Assembly (NCBI RefSeq): GCF_024753255.1
Contig: NZ_JANUHA010000008.1
Coordinates: 62,001-126,000 of the forward strand
Direction of reading: 5' to 3'
Length of the DNA: 64,000 bases
Origin: Massilia agri
GTDB lineage: Bacteria > Pseudomonadota > Gammaproteobacteria > Burkholderiales > Burkholderiaceae_D
Under the pieces are notes generated by a model. That model did no database searches. It saw nothing but the letters and a program-made list of their open reading frames with translations, and was not told where the DNA came from. Positions 51,696-59,773 of the stretch are shown here, piece by piece (the first letter of the stretch is position 1; each line of letters begins with the position of its first letter). The position numbers were made by a program, and so were the translations under genes.

Positions 51696-52490
51696 ATGAC
51701 ATCCACGAACAAACGCAAATCCGACACTGGCACCGACCTCGCTCCGAGCGAGGTGACGCCCAATCCGGCGACTGTGGCGGCGGACCAGGCGGCGAACGAA
51801 GCCGCACCGCAAGAAGTCAACCTGCAGATTCACTTGCGCAAGATCCCGCTGTTGGCCAACCTCAGCGATGAGGACATGCAGCAGGTGAAGGCCAACCTGC
51901 GCATTCGCCAGTTTGCAAAGCGCGAGGTGGTGCTGCAAAAGGGCGCGCCCGGCGACAGCCTGCTGTTCCTTCTCACCGGTTCGCTGCAAGTCATCGACGT
52001 AACCGAGGATGGCCGCGCGATCGGCCTGCGCCTGCTGCAGCCGGGAGACTTCTTCGGGGAGATTGCGGTCATCAACGGCTCCGTGCGCTCGGCTTCGGTC
52101 GTAGCCCTGACGCCTGTTCTGGTCGCCCTGCTGCCGCGCTCGATCGCCCTGCACCTGTTCTCGCACGCCCCATCGGTAGCGAGCCACATGCTGCGTTTCC
52201 TGGCCGAAAAGGTGCAGCGCGATTCCGAATTCCGTTCCCTCCTCAGCATTCACAACACGTCGCGCCGCATCTACACCTTCCTCAACCTGATGAAGGAGAA
52301 GAAAGAGGGCGACGTCGAGGTCGTGGAGAACCTGCCGACCCACCAGGATATCGCCAACATGATCAACACCAGCCGCGAAACCGTCACCCGCGCCCTGCTC
52401 GCGTTGACCCAGGCGGGCATCATCCAGAAGGGCACGCACAAGATCACCATTATCAAGCCGGACGAGCTGCAAAAGCTTATCCAGGGCTGA
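51696..52490 (+). CDS. Crp/Fnr-family regulator, CRP-like recognition helix
   Basis: The 264-residue protein has a polar N-terminal extension (about 1-45), a cyclic nucleotide-binding domain (about 50-170) and a winged helix-turn-helix (about 190-260). The binding pocket keeps the CRP pattern FFGEIAVINGSVRSASVVA, with Gly-Glu and Arg-Ser that contact cAMP. It has no FNR-type cysteine cluster. The recognition helix SRETVTRAL (Arg227, Glu228, Arg232) repeats the E. coli CRP residues that read TGTGA. ATG 51696 follows the VanZ-like gene by five bases; the extension upstream of it would overlap that gene. Confidence 0.9.
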   Translation: MTSTNKRKSDTGTDLAPSEVTPNPATVAADQAANEAAPQEVNLQIHLRKIPLLANLSDEDMQQVKANLRIRQFAKREVVLQKGAPGDSLLFLLTGSLQVIDVTEDGRAIGLRLLQPGDFFGEIAVINGSVRSASVVALTPVLVALLPRSIALHLFSHAPSVASHMLRFLAEKVQRDSEFRSLLSIHNTSRRIYTFLNLMKEKKEGDVEVVENLPTHQDIANMINTSRETVTRALLALTQAGIIQKGTHKITIIKPDELQKLIQG

Positions 52491-52541
52491 ACCACACCGC
52501 ACGAACAACGGCCTTTGTCCTAAAACCGTCTTAATGCGTAA

Positions 52542-52562
52542 CAATTAGTAAAGAGCTAATTG
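52542..52562. promoter_or_regulatory. Inverted repeat in the O-polysaccharide operon promoter
   Basis: CAATTAG-TAAAGAG-CTAATTG is a perfect inverted repeat with seven-base arms. It lies 106 bases upstream of the wzm-like ATG and just upstream of the TATAAT at 52579-52584, where a repressor or activator could act. No T-run follows, so it is not a terminator. Confidence 0.6.
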
Positions 52563-52578
52563 GCATCTAGCATCATGC

Positions 52579-52584
52579 TATAAT
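52579..52584 (+). promoter_or_regulatory. Putative -10 box of the O-polysaccharide operon
   Basis: An exact TATAAT lies in an AT-rich stretch 84 bases before the first gene of the operon. There is no good -35 at 16-18 bases; the TTGGCA at 52560 is only 13 bases away. This would fit an activator-dependent promoter. Confidence 0.55.
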
Positions 52585-52667
52585 GGCCAACTTTCCTGCA
52601 GGATCAGCCCGCGTGACGCGCACCGCGCCGTGCGCCTTCCTGATCCCTTGACCAGCGTCCTACATCG

Positions 52668-53468
52668 ATGATTTCCCGATTCATGCTCGGCGGCGTCTGG
52701 CGCTACCGCGGCTTCATCGCGGGCAGCGTACGCCGCGAATTCCAGGCCAAGTATCGCAACTCCCTGTTCGGTGCCGCCTGGACCATCCTCAACCCCCTTG
52801 CGATGATCCTGGTCTATACCGTGATCTTCTCGCAGGTCATGGGTACCCGCCTGCAAGGCAATGTCGGCCATTTCGCCTACAGCATCTACCTGTGCGCGGG
52901 CGTGCTCACCTGGGGCCTGTTCGCCGAGATCACCATGCGCGGCCAGAACGTCTTCCTCGAGCACGCGAACCTGATCAAGAAGCTGCAGTTCCCGCGCATC
53001 TGCCTGCCGATCGTGGTGGTGCTCAATGCGCTGGTGAACTTCGCGATCATCTTCGGCCTGTTCTCGGTCTTCCTGGCGCTGTCCGGCGCCTTCCCCGGCT
53101 GGGCCTACCTGGCGCTGCTGCCGGTGCTGGCCATCCTGGTGCTGTTCGCGATCGGCCTGGCCATGACCCTGGGCGTGCTCAATGTGTTCTTCCGCGACGT
53201 CGGGCAGTTCTTCACCATCGTGCTGCAGTTCTGGTTCTGGTTCACGCCGATCGTGTATCCGGTGGCCGCCCTGCCCGAGTCGATCCGGCCGCTGCTGGCC
53301 TGGAACCCGATGGCGGCCGTGATCCAGGCCTGCCAGAGCATCCTGCTCGACAACCGGCTGCCTCACTGGCCCAGCCTGTTGCCGGTGACGGTGCTCGCCC
53401 TGCTGTTCTGCGCGCTGGGCCTGCACCTGTTCCGCAAGCGCGCAGGCGAAATGGTGGATGAACTCTGA
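52668..53468 (+). CDS. wzm: O-polysaccharide ABC exporter permease (Wzm-like)
   Basis: The 266 residues form six transmembrane helices in the ABC-2 polysaccharide export pattern, with REFQAKYRNSLFGAAWTILNPLAM at the start and FFRDVGQFFTIVLQFWFWFTPIVYP in the middle. It moves a finished undecaprenyl-linked polysaccharide across the inner membrane with Wzt. Its stop overlaps the Wzt start (TGATG at 53466-53470). It is the first gene of a seven-gene overlapping operon. Capsule export (KpsM) is less likely because Wzt here has a long C-terminal domain. Confidence 0.9.
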   Translation: MISRFMLGGVWRYRGFIAGSVRREFQAKYRNSLFGAAWTILNPLAMILVYTVIFSQVMGTRLQGNVGHFAYSIYLCAGVLTWGLFAEITMRGQNVFLEHANLIKKLQFPRICLPIVVVLNALVNFAIIFGLFSVFLALSGAFPGWAYLALLPVLAILVLFAIGLAMTLGVLNVFFRDVGQFFTIVLQFWFWFTPIVYPVAALPESIRPLLAWNPMAAVIQACQSILLDNRLPHWPSLLPVTVLALLFCALGLHLFRKRAGEMVDEL

Positions 53469-54688
53469 TGGGCACGATCGTCGTCGACAAGCTGGGCAAG
53501 GCCTACAAGCAGTATGGCAACCGCTGGCACCGCCTTGCCGAATGGATCCTGCCGGGCAAGCGGCCGCGCCACCAGCTGAAATGGGTGCTGCAGGATGTGA
53601 GCTTCCAGCTGGCTCCCGGTGACGCGGTCGGCATCATCGGCATCAACGGGGCCGGCAAGAGCACCCTGCTCAAGCTGATCACCGGCACCGCCCAGCCGAC
53701 GACCGGCGGCGTGTCCATCAGCGGCAGCGTCGCCGCCCTGCTCGAACTGGGCATGGGTTTCCACCCCGATTTCACCGGCCGCCAGAACGTGTTCATGGCC
53801 GGCCAGCTGCTGGGCATGGGCGTCGACGAGATCGCCCGCCTGATGCCGCAGATCGAGTCCTTCGCCGAGATCGGCGACTACATCGACCAGCCGGTGCGCG
53901 TGTACTCGTCCGGCATGCAGATGCGCCTGGCCTTCAGCGTGGCCACGGTGCGCCGGCCCGACGTGCTGATCGTGGACGAGGCGCTGTCGGTGGGCGACGC
54001 CTACTTCCAGCACAAGAGCTTCGAACGCATCCGCGAATTCCGCAAGCAGGGCACCACCCTGCTGATCGTCAGCCACGACCGCGCCGCCATGCAGTCGATC
54101 TGCGACCGCGCCATCCTGCTCGACAGCGGCCGCCTGGCCAAGCAGGGCTCGCCGGAAGAAGTCATGGACTTCTACAACGCCCTGATCGCCGAGCGCGAAG
54201 GCAGCAAGGTGGAACAGGTGCGCACGCCCGAGGGGCGGGTACGCACGACCTCGGGCAATGGCGCCGCCAGCGTGACCGAGGTGGTGCTCGAGAACGAGGA
54301 TGGCCAGGCGCTCGAGGTGCTCAACGTCGGCGTGCCCATCGCCCTGCGCATCCGTGTGCAGGTGAACCGGCCGCTGCCGCGCCTGGTGCTCGGCTATATG
54401 ATCAAGGACCGCCTGGGCCAGCAGATCTTCGGCACCAACACCCATTTCCTCGACCAGGCCCTGAACGACCTGGAAGCCGGCGAGACCATCGACTACCGCT
54501 TCCGCTTCCCGCTCAACCTGGGACCGGGCAGCTATTCGGTGACCACCGCGCTGACCAGCAGCGAAACCCACCTGGCCGACAACTACGAGTGGCGCGACCT
54601 GGCCGCCATCTTCGAGGTCATGAACATGAACCGCCGCGAATTCGTCGGCAGCAGCTGGCTGGAGCCGCAAGTGGAGATCCAACGTTGA
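53468..54688 (+). CDS. wzt: O-polysaccharide ABC exporter ATPase with C-terminal domain (Wzt)
   Basis: The 406-residue protein has an ATPase domain (about 1-245): Walker A GINGAGKSTLLKL, the export-type signature RVYSSGMQMRLAFS and Walker B VLIVDEALSVGD. A C-terminal beta-sandwich (about 265-400) is of the Wzt_C type that binds the chain-end modification of the O-polysaccharide. Such a domain means that export depends on a terminating group, and the next gene is a methyltransferase. The stop codon overlaps a TTG start of that gene (TTGA at 54685-54688). Confidence 0.93.
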   Translation: MGTIVVDKLGKAYKQYGNRWHRLAEWILPGKRPRHQLKWVLQDVSFQLAPGDAVGIIGINGAGKSTLLKLITGTAQPTTGGVSISGSVAALLELGMGFHPDFTGRQNVFMAGQLLGMGVDEIARLMPQIESFAEIGDYIDQPVRVYSSGMQMRLAFSVATVRRPDVLIVDEALSVGDAYFQHKSFERIREFRKQGTTLLIVSHDRAAMQSICDRAILLDSGRLAKQGSPEEVMDFYNALIAEREGSKVEQVRTPEGRVRTTSGNGAASVTEVVLENEDGQALEVLNVGVPIALRIRVQVNRPLPRLVLGYMIKDRLGQQIFGTNTHFLDQALNDLEAGETIDYRFRFPLNLGPGSYSVTTALTSSETHLADNYEWRDLAAIFEVMNMNRREFVGSSWLEPQVEIQR

Positions 54689-56001
54689 ACCAGAGCACCG
54701 AAACCACCTTCTACCGCGCCTTCGAGGACCGCTTCCGCGGTTCGCGCGACACCATCAAGGAGCGGCTGCGCGCCTATGCCCGCTTCACCGATCCGCTGCT
54801 GCAGCTGCCGGGCACGCGCGCCGTGCTGGACCTGGGCTGCGGCCGCGGCGAATGGCTGGAGCTGCTGGGCGAGAGCGGCTTCGACGCCCGGGGCGTCGAC
54901 CTGGACGAAGGCATGCTGGCCGCCTGCCGCGAGCGCGGCCTGAACGCGCGCCATGGCGACGCCCTGGCCGCGCTGCGGGAGCAGGCGGACGGCAGCCTGG
55001 CCATGGTCTCGTGCTTCCACCTGGTCGAGCACCTGCCCTTCGACCTGGTGCGCGAGCTGGTCGCCGAAGCGCTGCGCACGCTGCAGCCGGGGGGGCTGCT
55101 GGTCATGGAAACGCCGAACCCGGAAAACCTGACGGTCGGCGCCACCAGCTTCTACCTCGACCCTTCGCACGTGCATCCGCTGCCGCCCGGCCTGCTCGGT
55201 TTCGCCGCCGAATACGCGGGCTTCGGACGCACGCGCATCGTGCGCCTGCAGGAAGACCCGGCGTTGCGCACGGCGCAGCGGATTCCCCTGATCAGCGTGC
55301 TGGAAGGCGTGAGCCCCGACTACGCAGTGGTGGCGCAGAAGGCTGCGGGGCCGGACCTGCTGTCGCCCTTCGATGCCGCGTTCGATGCCGCCTGGGGCCT
55401 GACGCTGGGCGAACTGGCGCACCGTTTCGAGGAACATGCGGCCAGCCAGCACGCCGACATCCATCACGCCATCGGCGCCGTCGCGCGCCGCGCCGAGCAG
55501 ATCGCTGCGGACACGGCCGGGGTCAACGCCTGGATCGATGAACTGCGGCAGCAGGCTGCGCGCCAGGAAGCGCGGCTCGCACACGTGGAAGCGCACGCCG
55601 CCGAGATGTCGCAGCGCGTGGTCGATATGCTCGACAGCACCTCATGGCGCATCACCGAACCGCTGCGCCGCGTGTCCGGCCTGCTGCTGCGGCTGCGCAC
55701 GGCGCGGGCGGAGGGACGCCTGGGCAGCGCCGCCAGGCGGCGTGTCGCCGGCCTGGTGCGCCGCGCCGGCGGCGCCGTGCTGCGCCGTCCGGCCCTGAAG
55801 CGCGCCGTGCGCGCCGTGCTGCGCCACGTGCCGGCGCTGGAGTCGCGCCTGTACGGCATGATGCTCGACAATCGCAACGCCGGCCGCGTGGTGCTCGACG
55901 ACGGCGGGGGCGAGCTGTCGCCGCGCGCCGCACGCATCTACCAGCAGCTGCGCCAACTGAAACAGGAAACAGCAAGGAAGCCAGATGCGGATAGTCATTG
56001 A
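54685..56001 (+). CDS. Methyltransferase, likely O-polysaccharide chain terminator
   Basis: The 438-residue protein has a class I SAM-binding domain (about 35-200: VLDLGCGRGEWLELLGE, CFHLVEHLPFDLV, GGLLVMETPNPEN). After it come a coiled-coil region (about 235-330, with repeated AARQEARLAHVEAHAAEMSQ) and a basic C-terminal helix. WbdD-type terminators share this order of catalytic domain and coiled coil, and the Wzt C-terminal domain recognises their product. I see no kinase domain. The start is TTG 54685, overlapping the wzt stop; the open frame upstream lacks an ATG at a reasonable place. It overlaps the next gene by 17 bases. Confidence 0.85.
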   Translation: MNQSTETTFYRAFEDRFRGSRDTIKERLRAYARFTDPLLQLPGTRAVLDLGCGRGEWLELLGESGFDARGVDLDEGMLAACRERGLNARHGDALAALREQADGSLAMVSCFHLVEHLPFDLVRELVAEALRTLQPGGLLVMETPNPENLTVGATSFYLDPSHVHPLPPGLLGFAAEYAGFGRTRIVRLQEDPALRTAQRIPLISVLEGVSPDYAVVAQKAAGPDLLSPFDAAFDAAWGLTLGELAHRFEEHAASQHADIHHAIGAVARRAEQIAADTAGVNAWIDELRQQAARQEARLAHVEAHAAEMSQRVVDMLDSTSWRITEPLRRVSGLLLRLRTARAEGRLGSAARRRVAGLVRRAGGAVLRRPALKRAVRAVLRHVPALESRLYGMMLDNRNAGRVVLDDGGGELSPRAARIYQQLRQLKQETARKPDADSH

Positions 56002-59000
56002 TCTCCAGGGCGCCCAGTCGGAAAGCCGCTACCGCGGCATCGGGCGCTATTCGCTGGCGCTGGCCCTCGGGGTGGCGCGCAATGCGGGCGAACACGAGGT
56101 GTGGCTGGCGCTGAACGCGGCGCTGGGCGGCGCCATCGACGATATCCGCCAGGCCTTTGCCGGCCTGCTGCCGCCCGAACGCATCTGCCTGTTCGATATT
56201 CCCACTCCCACCGCCGAGGCCCAGGCGCAGAACAGTCCGCGCGCGCGCGCCGGCGAACTGCTGCGCGAATACGCGATCGCCCAGCTGCGTCCGGACGCGG
56301 TGCTGGTGACCAGCCTGTTCGAAGGCTATGTGGACGACGCCGTCACCTCGATCGGCAGGCTGGACGAGGGCGGCGCCGTCACCGCGGCCGTGCTGTACGA
56401 CCTGATCCCCTTCCTGAACCCGGACCAGTACCTGCGCCAGCCGGAACAGCGCAGCTACTACGATCGCAAGATCGCCTCCCTGCGCCGCGCCGGCCTGCTG
56501 CTGGCGATCTCGGACTACTCGCGCCAGGAAGCGATCGACGCCCTTGGCCTGGATCCGGCCGGGGTGGTCTCGATCTCGACCGCCGTGGACGAGCGCTTCC
56601 ATCCCGGCGCTCCCGATTCCTCCCACCTGGCGGCCCTGCGCGGGCGCCTCGGGATTACCCGCGCCGCCCTGATGTGCGCGCCGGGCGGCTTCGACGCGCG
56701 CAAGAACATCGACGGGCTGATCGCCGCCTACGGCATGCTGGCGGCGCCGCAGCGCGCCGCCCACCAGCTGGTCATCGCCGGCAAGATCAACGAAGGCGAG
56801 CGCCAGCGCCTGGCGAGCCTGGCGCGCCAGCACGGCCTGCGCCCGGACGAGCTGGTGCTGACCGGCTACCTGAGCGACGCCGACCTGATCGACCTGTACC
56901 GCAGCTGCGCGCTGTTCGTGTTCCCCTCGCTGCACGAGGGCTTCGGCCTGCCGGCGCTGGAGGCGATGGCCTGCGGAGCGCTCGCCATCGGCGCCGACAG
57001 CACCAGCATCCCGGAAGTGATCGGCAATCAGGACGCCATGTTCGACGGCCGCCAGCCGGCCGCGATCGCGGCCCGGATCGCCCAGGTGCTGTGCGATCCG
57101 GCGCTGCAGGCGCGCCTGCGCGAGCACGCCGCCCTGCAGTCGCGCAAGTTCAGCTGGGACAACAGCGCGCGCCGCGCCATCGCCGCGCTGGAGGAGCGCG
57201 TGGCCGCCCGCGCCGCCGCGCCCGCCGCAGGCGAAGCGGCCGGCCTGAAGCCGCGCATCGCCTTCCTGTCGCCGCTGCCGCCGGAGCGCACCGGCGTGGC
57301 CGATTACGCGGTGCGCGTGCTGCCTACCCTGCTGCCCCATTTCGAGGTCGAACTGATCGTGCACCAGGACAAGGTGGAGATGCCGCCTGAACTGGCGCAC
57401 CTGCCGCGGCACCCGGCCTCCTGGCTGGACCAGCATCCGGAACGCTACCAGCACATCGTCTACCAGTTCGGCAACAGTCCCTTCCACAGCTACATGCTGC
57501 CGCTGCTGGCGCGCCACCCCGGCGTGGTGGTGCTGCACGACTTCTTCCTGAGCAGCATGATCTCCTACGAGCAGGTCACGGGGGCCATGCCGGGCGTGTG
57601 GACGCGCAGCCTGCTGCATTCGCACGGCTATGCGGCGGTGCAGTCCAGTATCGCCCCGGACGGCCTGGACCGCACCAAGCAGGACTACCCCAGCAACCTG
57701 GAGATCCTGCAGGACGCCAGCCACGTCATCGTGCACTCGGAGTACGCACGCCAGCTGGCGCGCGACTGGTACGGTCCGCGCGCCGGCGAGGACTGGAGCC
57801 CGGCCCAGCTGCCGCGCGCGGTGCCGGCCGAGAACGACCGCACCGCCGCGCGCCGCGCCCTCGGCATCGACGACGACACTTTCCTGGTCTGTAACTTCGG
57901 CTTCGTCGCGCCCACCAAGCACTGCCTGGAGCTGCTCCAGGCCTGGCTCGCGTCCAGCCTGCACCGGGATGCGCGCTGCCACCTGGTGTTCGTCGGCGCC
58001 AACCACGGCGGCGACTATGGCCGCCGGATGACGGAAACGATCGGCGCGGCCGGCGCGGGGGCGCGGGTGACGATCTCGGGCTGGACCTCGGACGAGGACT
58101 ATTTCCGCTACCTGCAGGCGGCCGACATTGGCGTGCAGCTGCGCACCGGATCGCGCGGCGAGACCTCGGGCACGGTGCTCGACTGCATGATCTACGGCCT
58201 CCCGGTCATCATCAACGCGAACGGCGCGATGGCCGAGTTCCCGCACGACGCCGTGTGGATGCTGCCGGACGCGTTCGGCCAGCAGGCCCTGGTGGACGCG
58301 CTGGAAACCTTGCGCAACGACGACGCGCGCCGGCGCGCCCTGGGCGCCGCGGGCTTTGCCCTGATGGGCACCCGCAACAGCCCGGAACGGGTCGGCCTCA
58401 TGTACAAGCAAGCCCTGGCGGTGGACGCGCGCAAGCGCCGCCATGGCCGGCCGGCGCTGCTGCGCGCGCTGCTGGCGACCGAGGGGCTGGAACAGGACGA
58501 CGCCATGCTGCAGCGCCTGGCGCGCTGCGCCGCGCGCAGCCCCGATCCGCTGCAGCCGCGCCAGCTGCTGCTGGACGTGACCACCATCGCCCGCAACGAT
58601 CTCAAGACCGGCATCGAGCGCGTGGTGCGCAACCAGCTGCAGGAACTGCTGCAGCTGCGCGCCATCGGCTACCGAGTGGAGCCCGTGTATCTCAGCCAGG
58701 ACGGCGGCGCGCCGCACTTCCGCTACGCGCGCAACTACTGCGCGCGCCTGCTCGGCATCGGGGACGTGCTGGAAGGCGCCGACCCGGTGGTCGACGTGCT
58801 GGCCGGCGACATCTATTACTGCGCCGATTTCGCGCCGCATGCCACCATGGAAGCGGCGCGCAACGGCCTGTACGCGGCCTGGCGCGCACGCGGGGTCAGC
58901 ATCAACTTCACGGTCTACGACCTGCTGCCGGTGCTGCGTCCCGAGTTCTTCCCGCCGCGCGCCGACATCACCCATGGCGCCTGGCTCGAATGCGTGGCGG

Positions 59001-59773
59001 CCGAAGCCGACCGTCTGGTCTGCATCTCGCACGCGGTCGCGGCCGATATGGGGGCCTGGCTGGCCGAGCGCGGCGTGGCGCGTCGCCCGGGCCAGCTCCT
59101 GACCGGGCTGCACCTGGGCGCCGACCTGGAACTGCAGATGAGCGGCCAGGCGGTCGAGTCGCCCCAGGCCCGGCAGGTCGCCGCCCGCCCGAGCTTCCTG
59201 ATGGTGGGCACGATCGAGCCGCGCAAGGGACACCTGCAGGCGATCGAGGCCTTCGAGCAGCTGTGGGCGCAAGGCGTGGACGTCAACCTCGTCATCGTCG
59301 GCCGCGAAGGCTGGAAACCGCTGGCCGACGCCGACCGCCGCACCCTGCCACAGATCATGGAGCGCCTGCGCGCCAGCCCGGAGCTGGGCAAGCGCCTGCT
59401 GTGGCTCGAGGGGATCGACGACGACACCCTGCAGCAGGTCTACCTGGCCAGCACCTGCCTGCTGTTCCCGAGCGAGGCCGAAGGCTTCGGCCTGCCGCTG
59501 ATCGAAGCGGCCCACCACGGCCTGCCGCTGCTGGCGCGCGAGCTGCCGGTGTTCCGCGAAGTCGCCGGCGAACACGCCCACTACTTCTCGGGCCTGGAAG
59601 CCGCCGACCTGGCCGACGCGGTGCGCGCATGGCTGGCCCTGCATGCCGAAGGACGCCACCCCACGTCCGCGGGCATGCGCTGGATGACCTGGCGCGAGCA
59701 GGCGCGCGCGCTGCTGGCGCTGCTCACCGCGCCGCTGCCGGGCACGGCCTTGGGAGCGAAGCAGGCGACATGA
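55985..59773 (+). CDS. Three-domain GT4-type glycosyltransferase (O-chain synthesis)
   Basis: The 1262-residue protein joins three GT-B glycosyltransferase units. Unit 1 (about 1-415) has FPSLHEGFGLPALEAMACG. Unit 2 (about 420-830) starts RIAFLSPLPPERTGVADYAV and has a changed version (RGETSGTVLDCMIYGLPVI). Unit 3 (about 855-1262) has MVGTIEPRKGHLQAIEAFE and FPSEAEGFGLPLIEAAHHG. Units 1 and 3 keep the EGFGLP donor motif; unit 2 has RGETSG in its place and may differ in donor or be structural. WbdA-type mannan polymerases are similar multi-domain enzymes. It should build the repeating O-chain in the cytoplasm before Wzm/Wzt export. Confidence 0.88.
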   Translation: MRIVIDLQGAQSESRYRGIGRYSLALALGVARNAGEHEVWLALNAALGGAIDDIRQAFAGLLPPERICLFDIPTPTAEAQAQNSPRARAGELLREYAIAQLRPDAVLVTSLFEGYVDDAVTSIGRLDEGGAVTAAVLYDLIPFLNPDQYLRQPEQRSYYDRKIASLRRAGLLLAISDYSRQEAIDALGLDPAGVVSISTAVDERFHPGAPDSSHLAALRGRLGITRAALMCAPGGFDARKNIDGLIAAYGMLAAPQRAAHQLVIAGKINEGERQRLASLARQHGLRPDELVLTGYLSDADLIDLYRSCALFVFPSLHEGFGLPALEAMACGALAIGADSTSIPEVIGNQDAMFDGRQPAAIAARIAQVLCDPALQARLREHAALQSRKFSWDNSARRAIAALEERVAARAAAPAAGEAAGLKPRIAFLSPLPPERTGVADYAVRVLPTLLPHFEVELIVHQDKVEMPPELAHLPRHPASWLDQHPERYQHIVYQFGNSPFHSYMLPLLARHPGVVVLHDFFLSSMISYEQVTGAMPGVWTRSLLHSHGYAAVQSSIAPDGLDRTKQDYPSNLEILQDASHVIVHSEYARQLARDWYGPRAGEDWSPAQLPRAVPAENDRTAARRALGIDDDTFLVCNFGFVAPTKHCLELLQAWLASSLHRDARCHLVFVGANHGGDYGRRMTETIGAAGAGARVTISGWTSDEDYFRYLQAADIGVQLRTGSRGETSGTVLDCMIYGLPVIINANGAMAEFPHDAVWMLPDAFGQQALVDALETLRNDDARRRALGAAGFALMGTRNSPERVGLMYKQALAVDARKRRHGRPALLRALLATEGLEQDDAMLQRLARCAARSPDPLQPRQLLLDVTTIARNDLKTGIERVVRNQLQELLQLRAIGYRVEPVYLSQDGGAPHFRYARNYCARLLGIGDVLEGADPVVDVLAGDIYYCADFAPHATMEAARNGLYAAWRARGVSINFTVYDLLPVLRPEFFPPRADITHGAWLECVAAEADRLVCISHAVAADMGAWLAERGVARRPGQLLTGLHLGADLELQMSGQAVESPQARQVAARPSFLMVGTIEPRKGHLQAIEAFEQLWAQGVDVNLVIVGREGWKPLADADRRTLPQIMERLRASPELGKRLLWLEGIDDDTLQQVYLASTCLLFPSEAEGFGLPLIEAAHHGLPLLARELPVFREVAGEHAHYFSGLEAADLADAVRAWLALHAEGRHPTSAGMRWMTWREQARALLALLTAPLPGTALGAKQAT

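Noticed and set aside
55652-59659. 1335-residue open frame on the minus strand opposite the glycosyltransferase gene
   Set aside because: It mirrors the codon pattern of the real gene, has no ribosome site, and its translation is Arg/Gln/Ala/His-rich low-quality protein without motifs, as expected for antisense of high-GC coding DNA.
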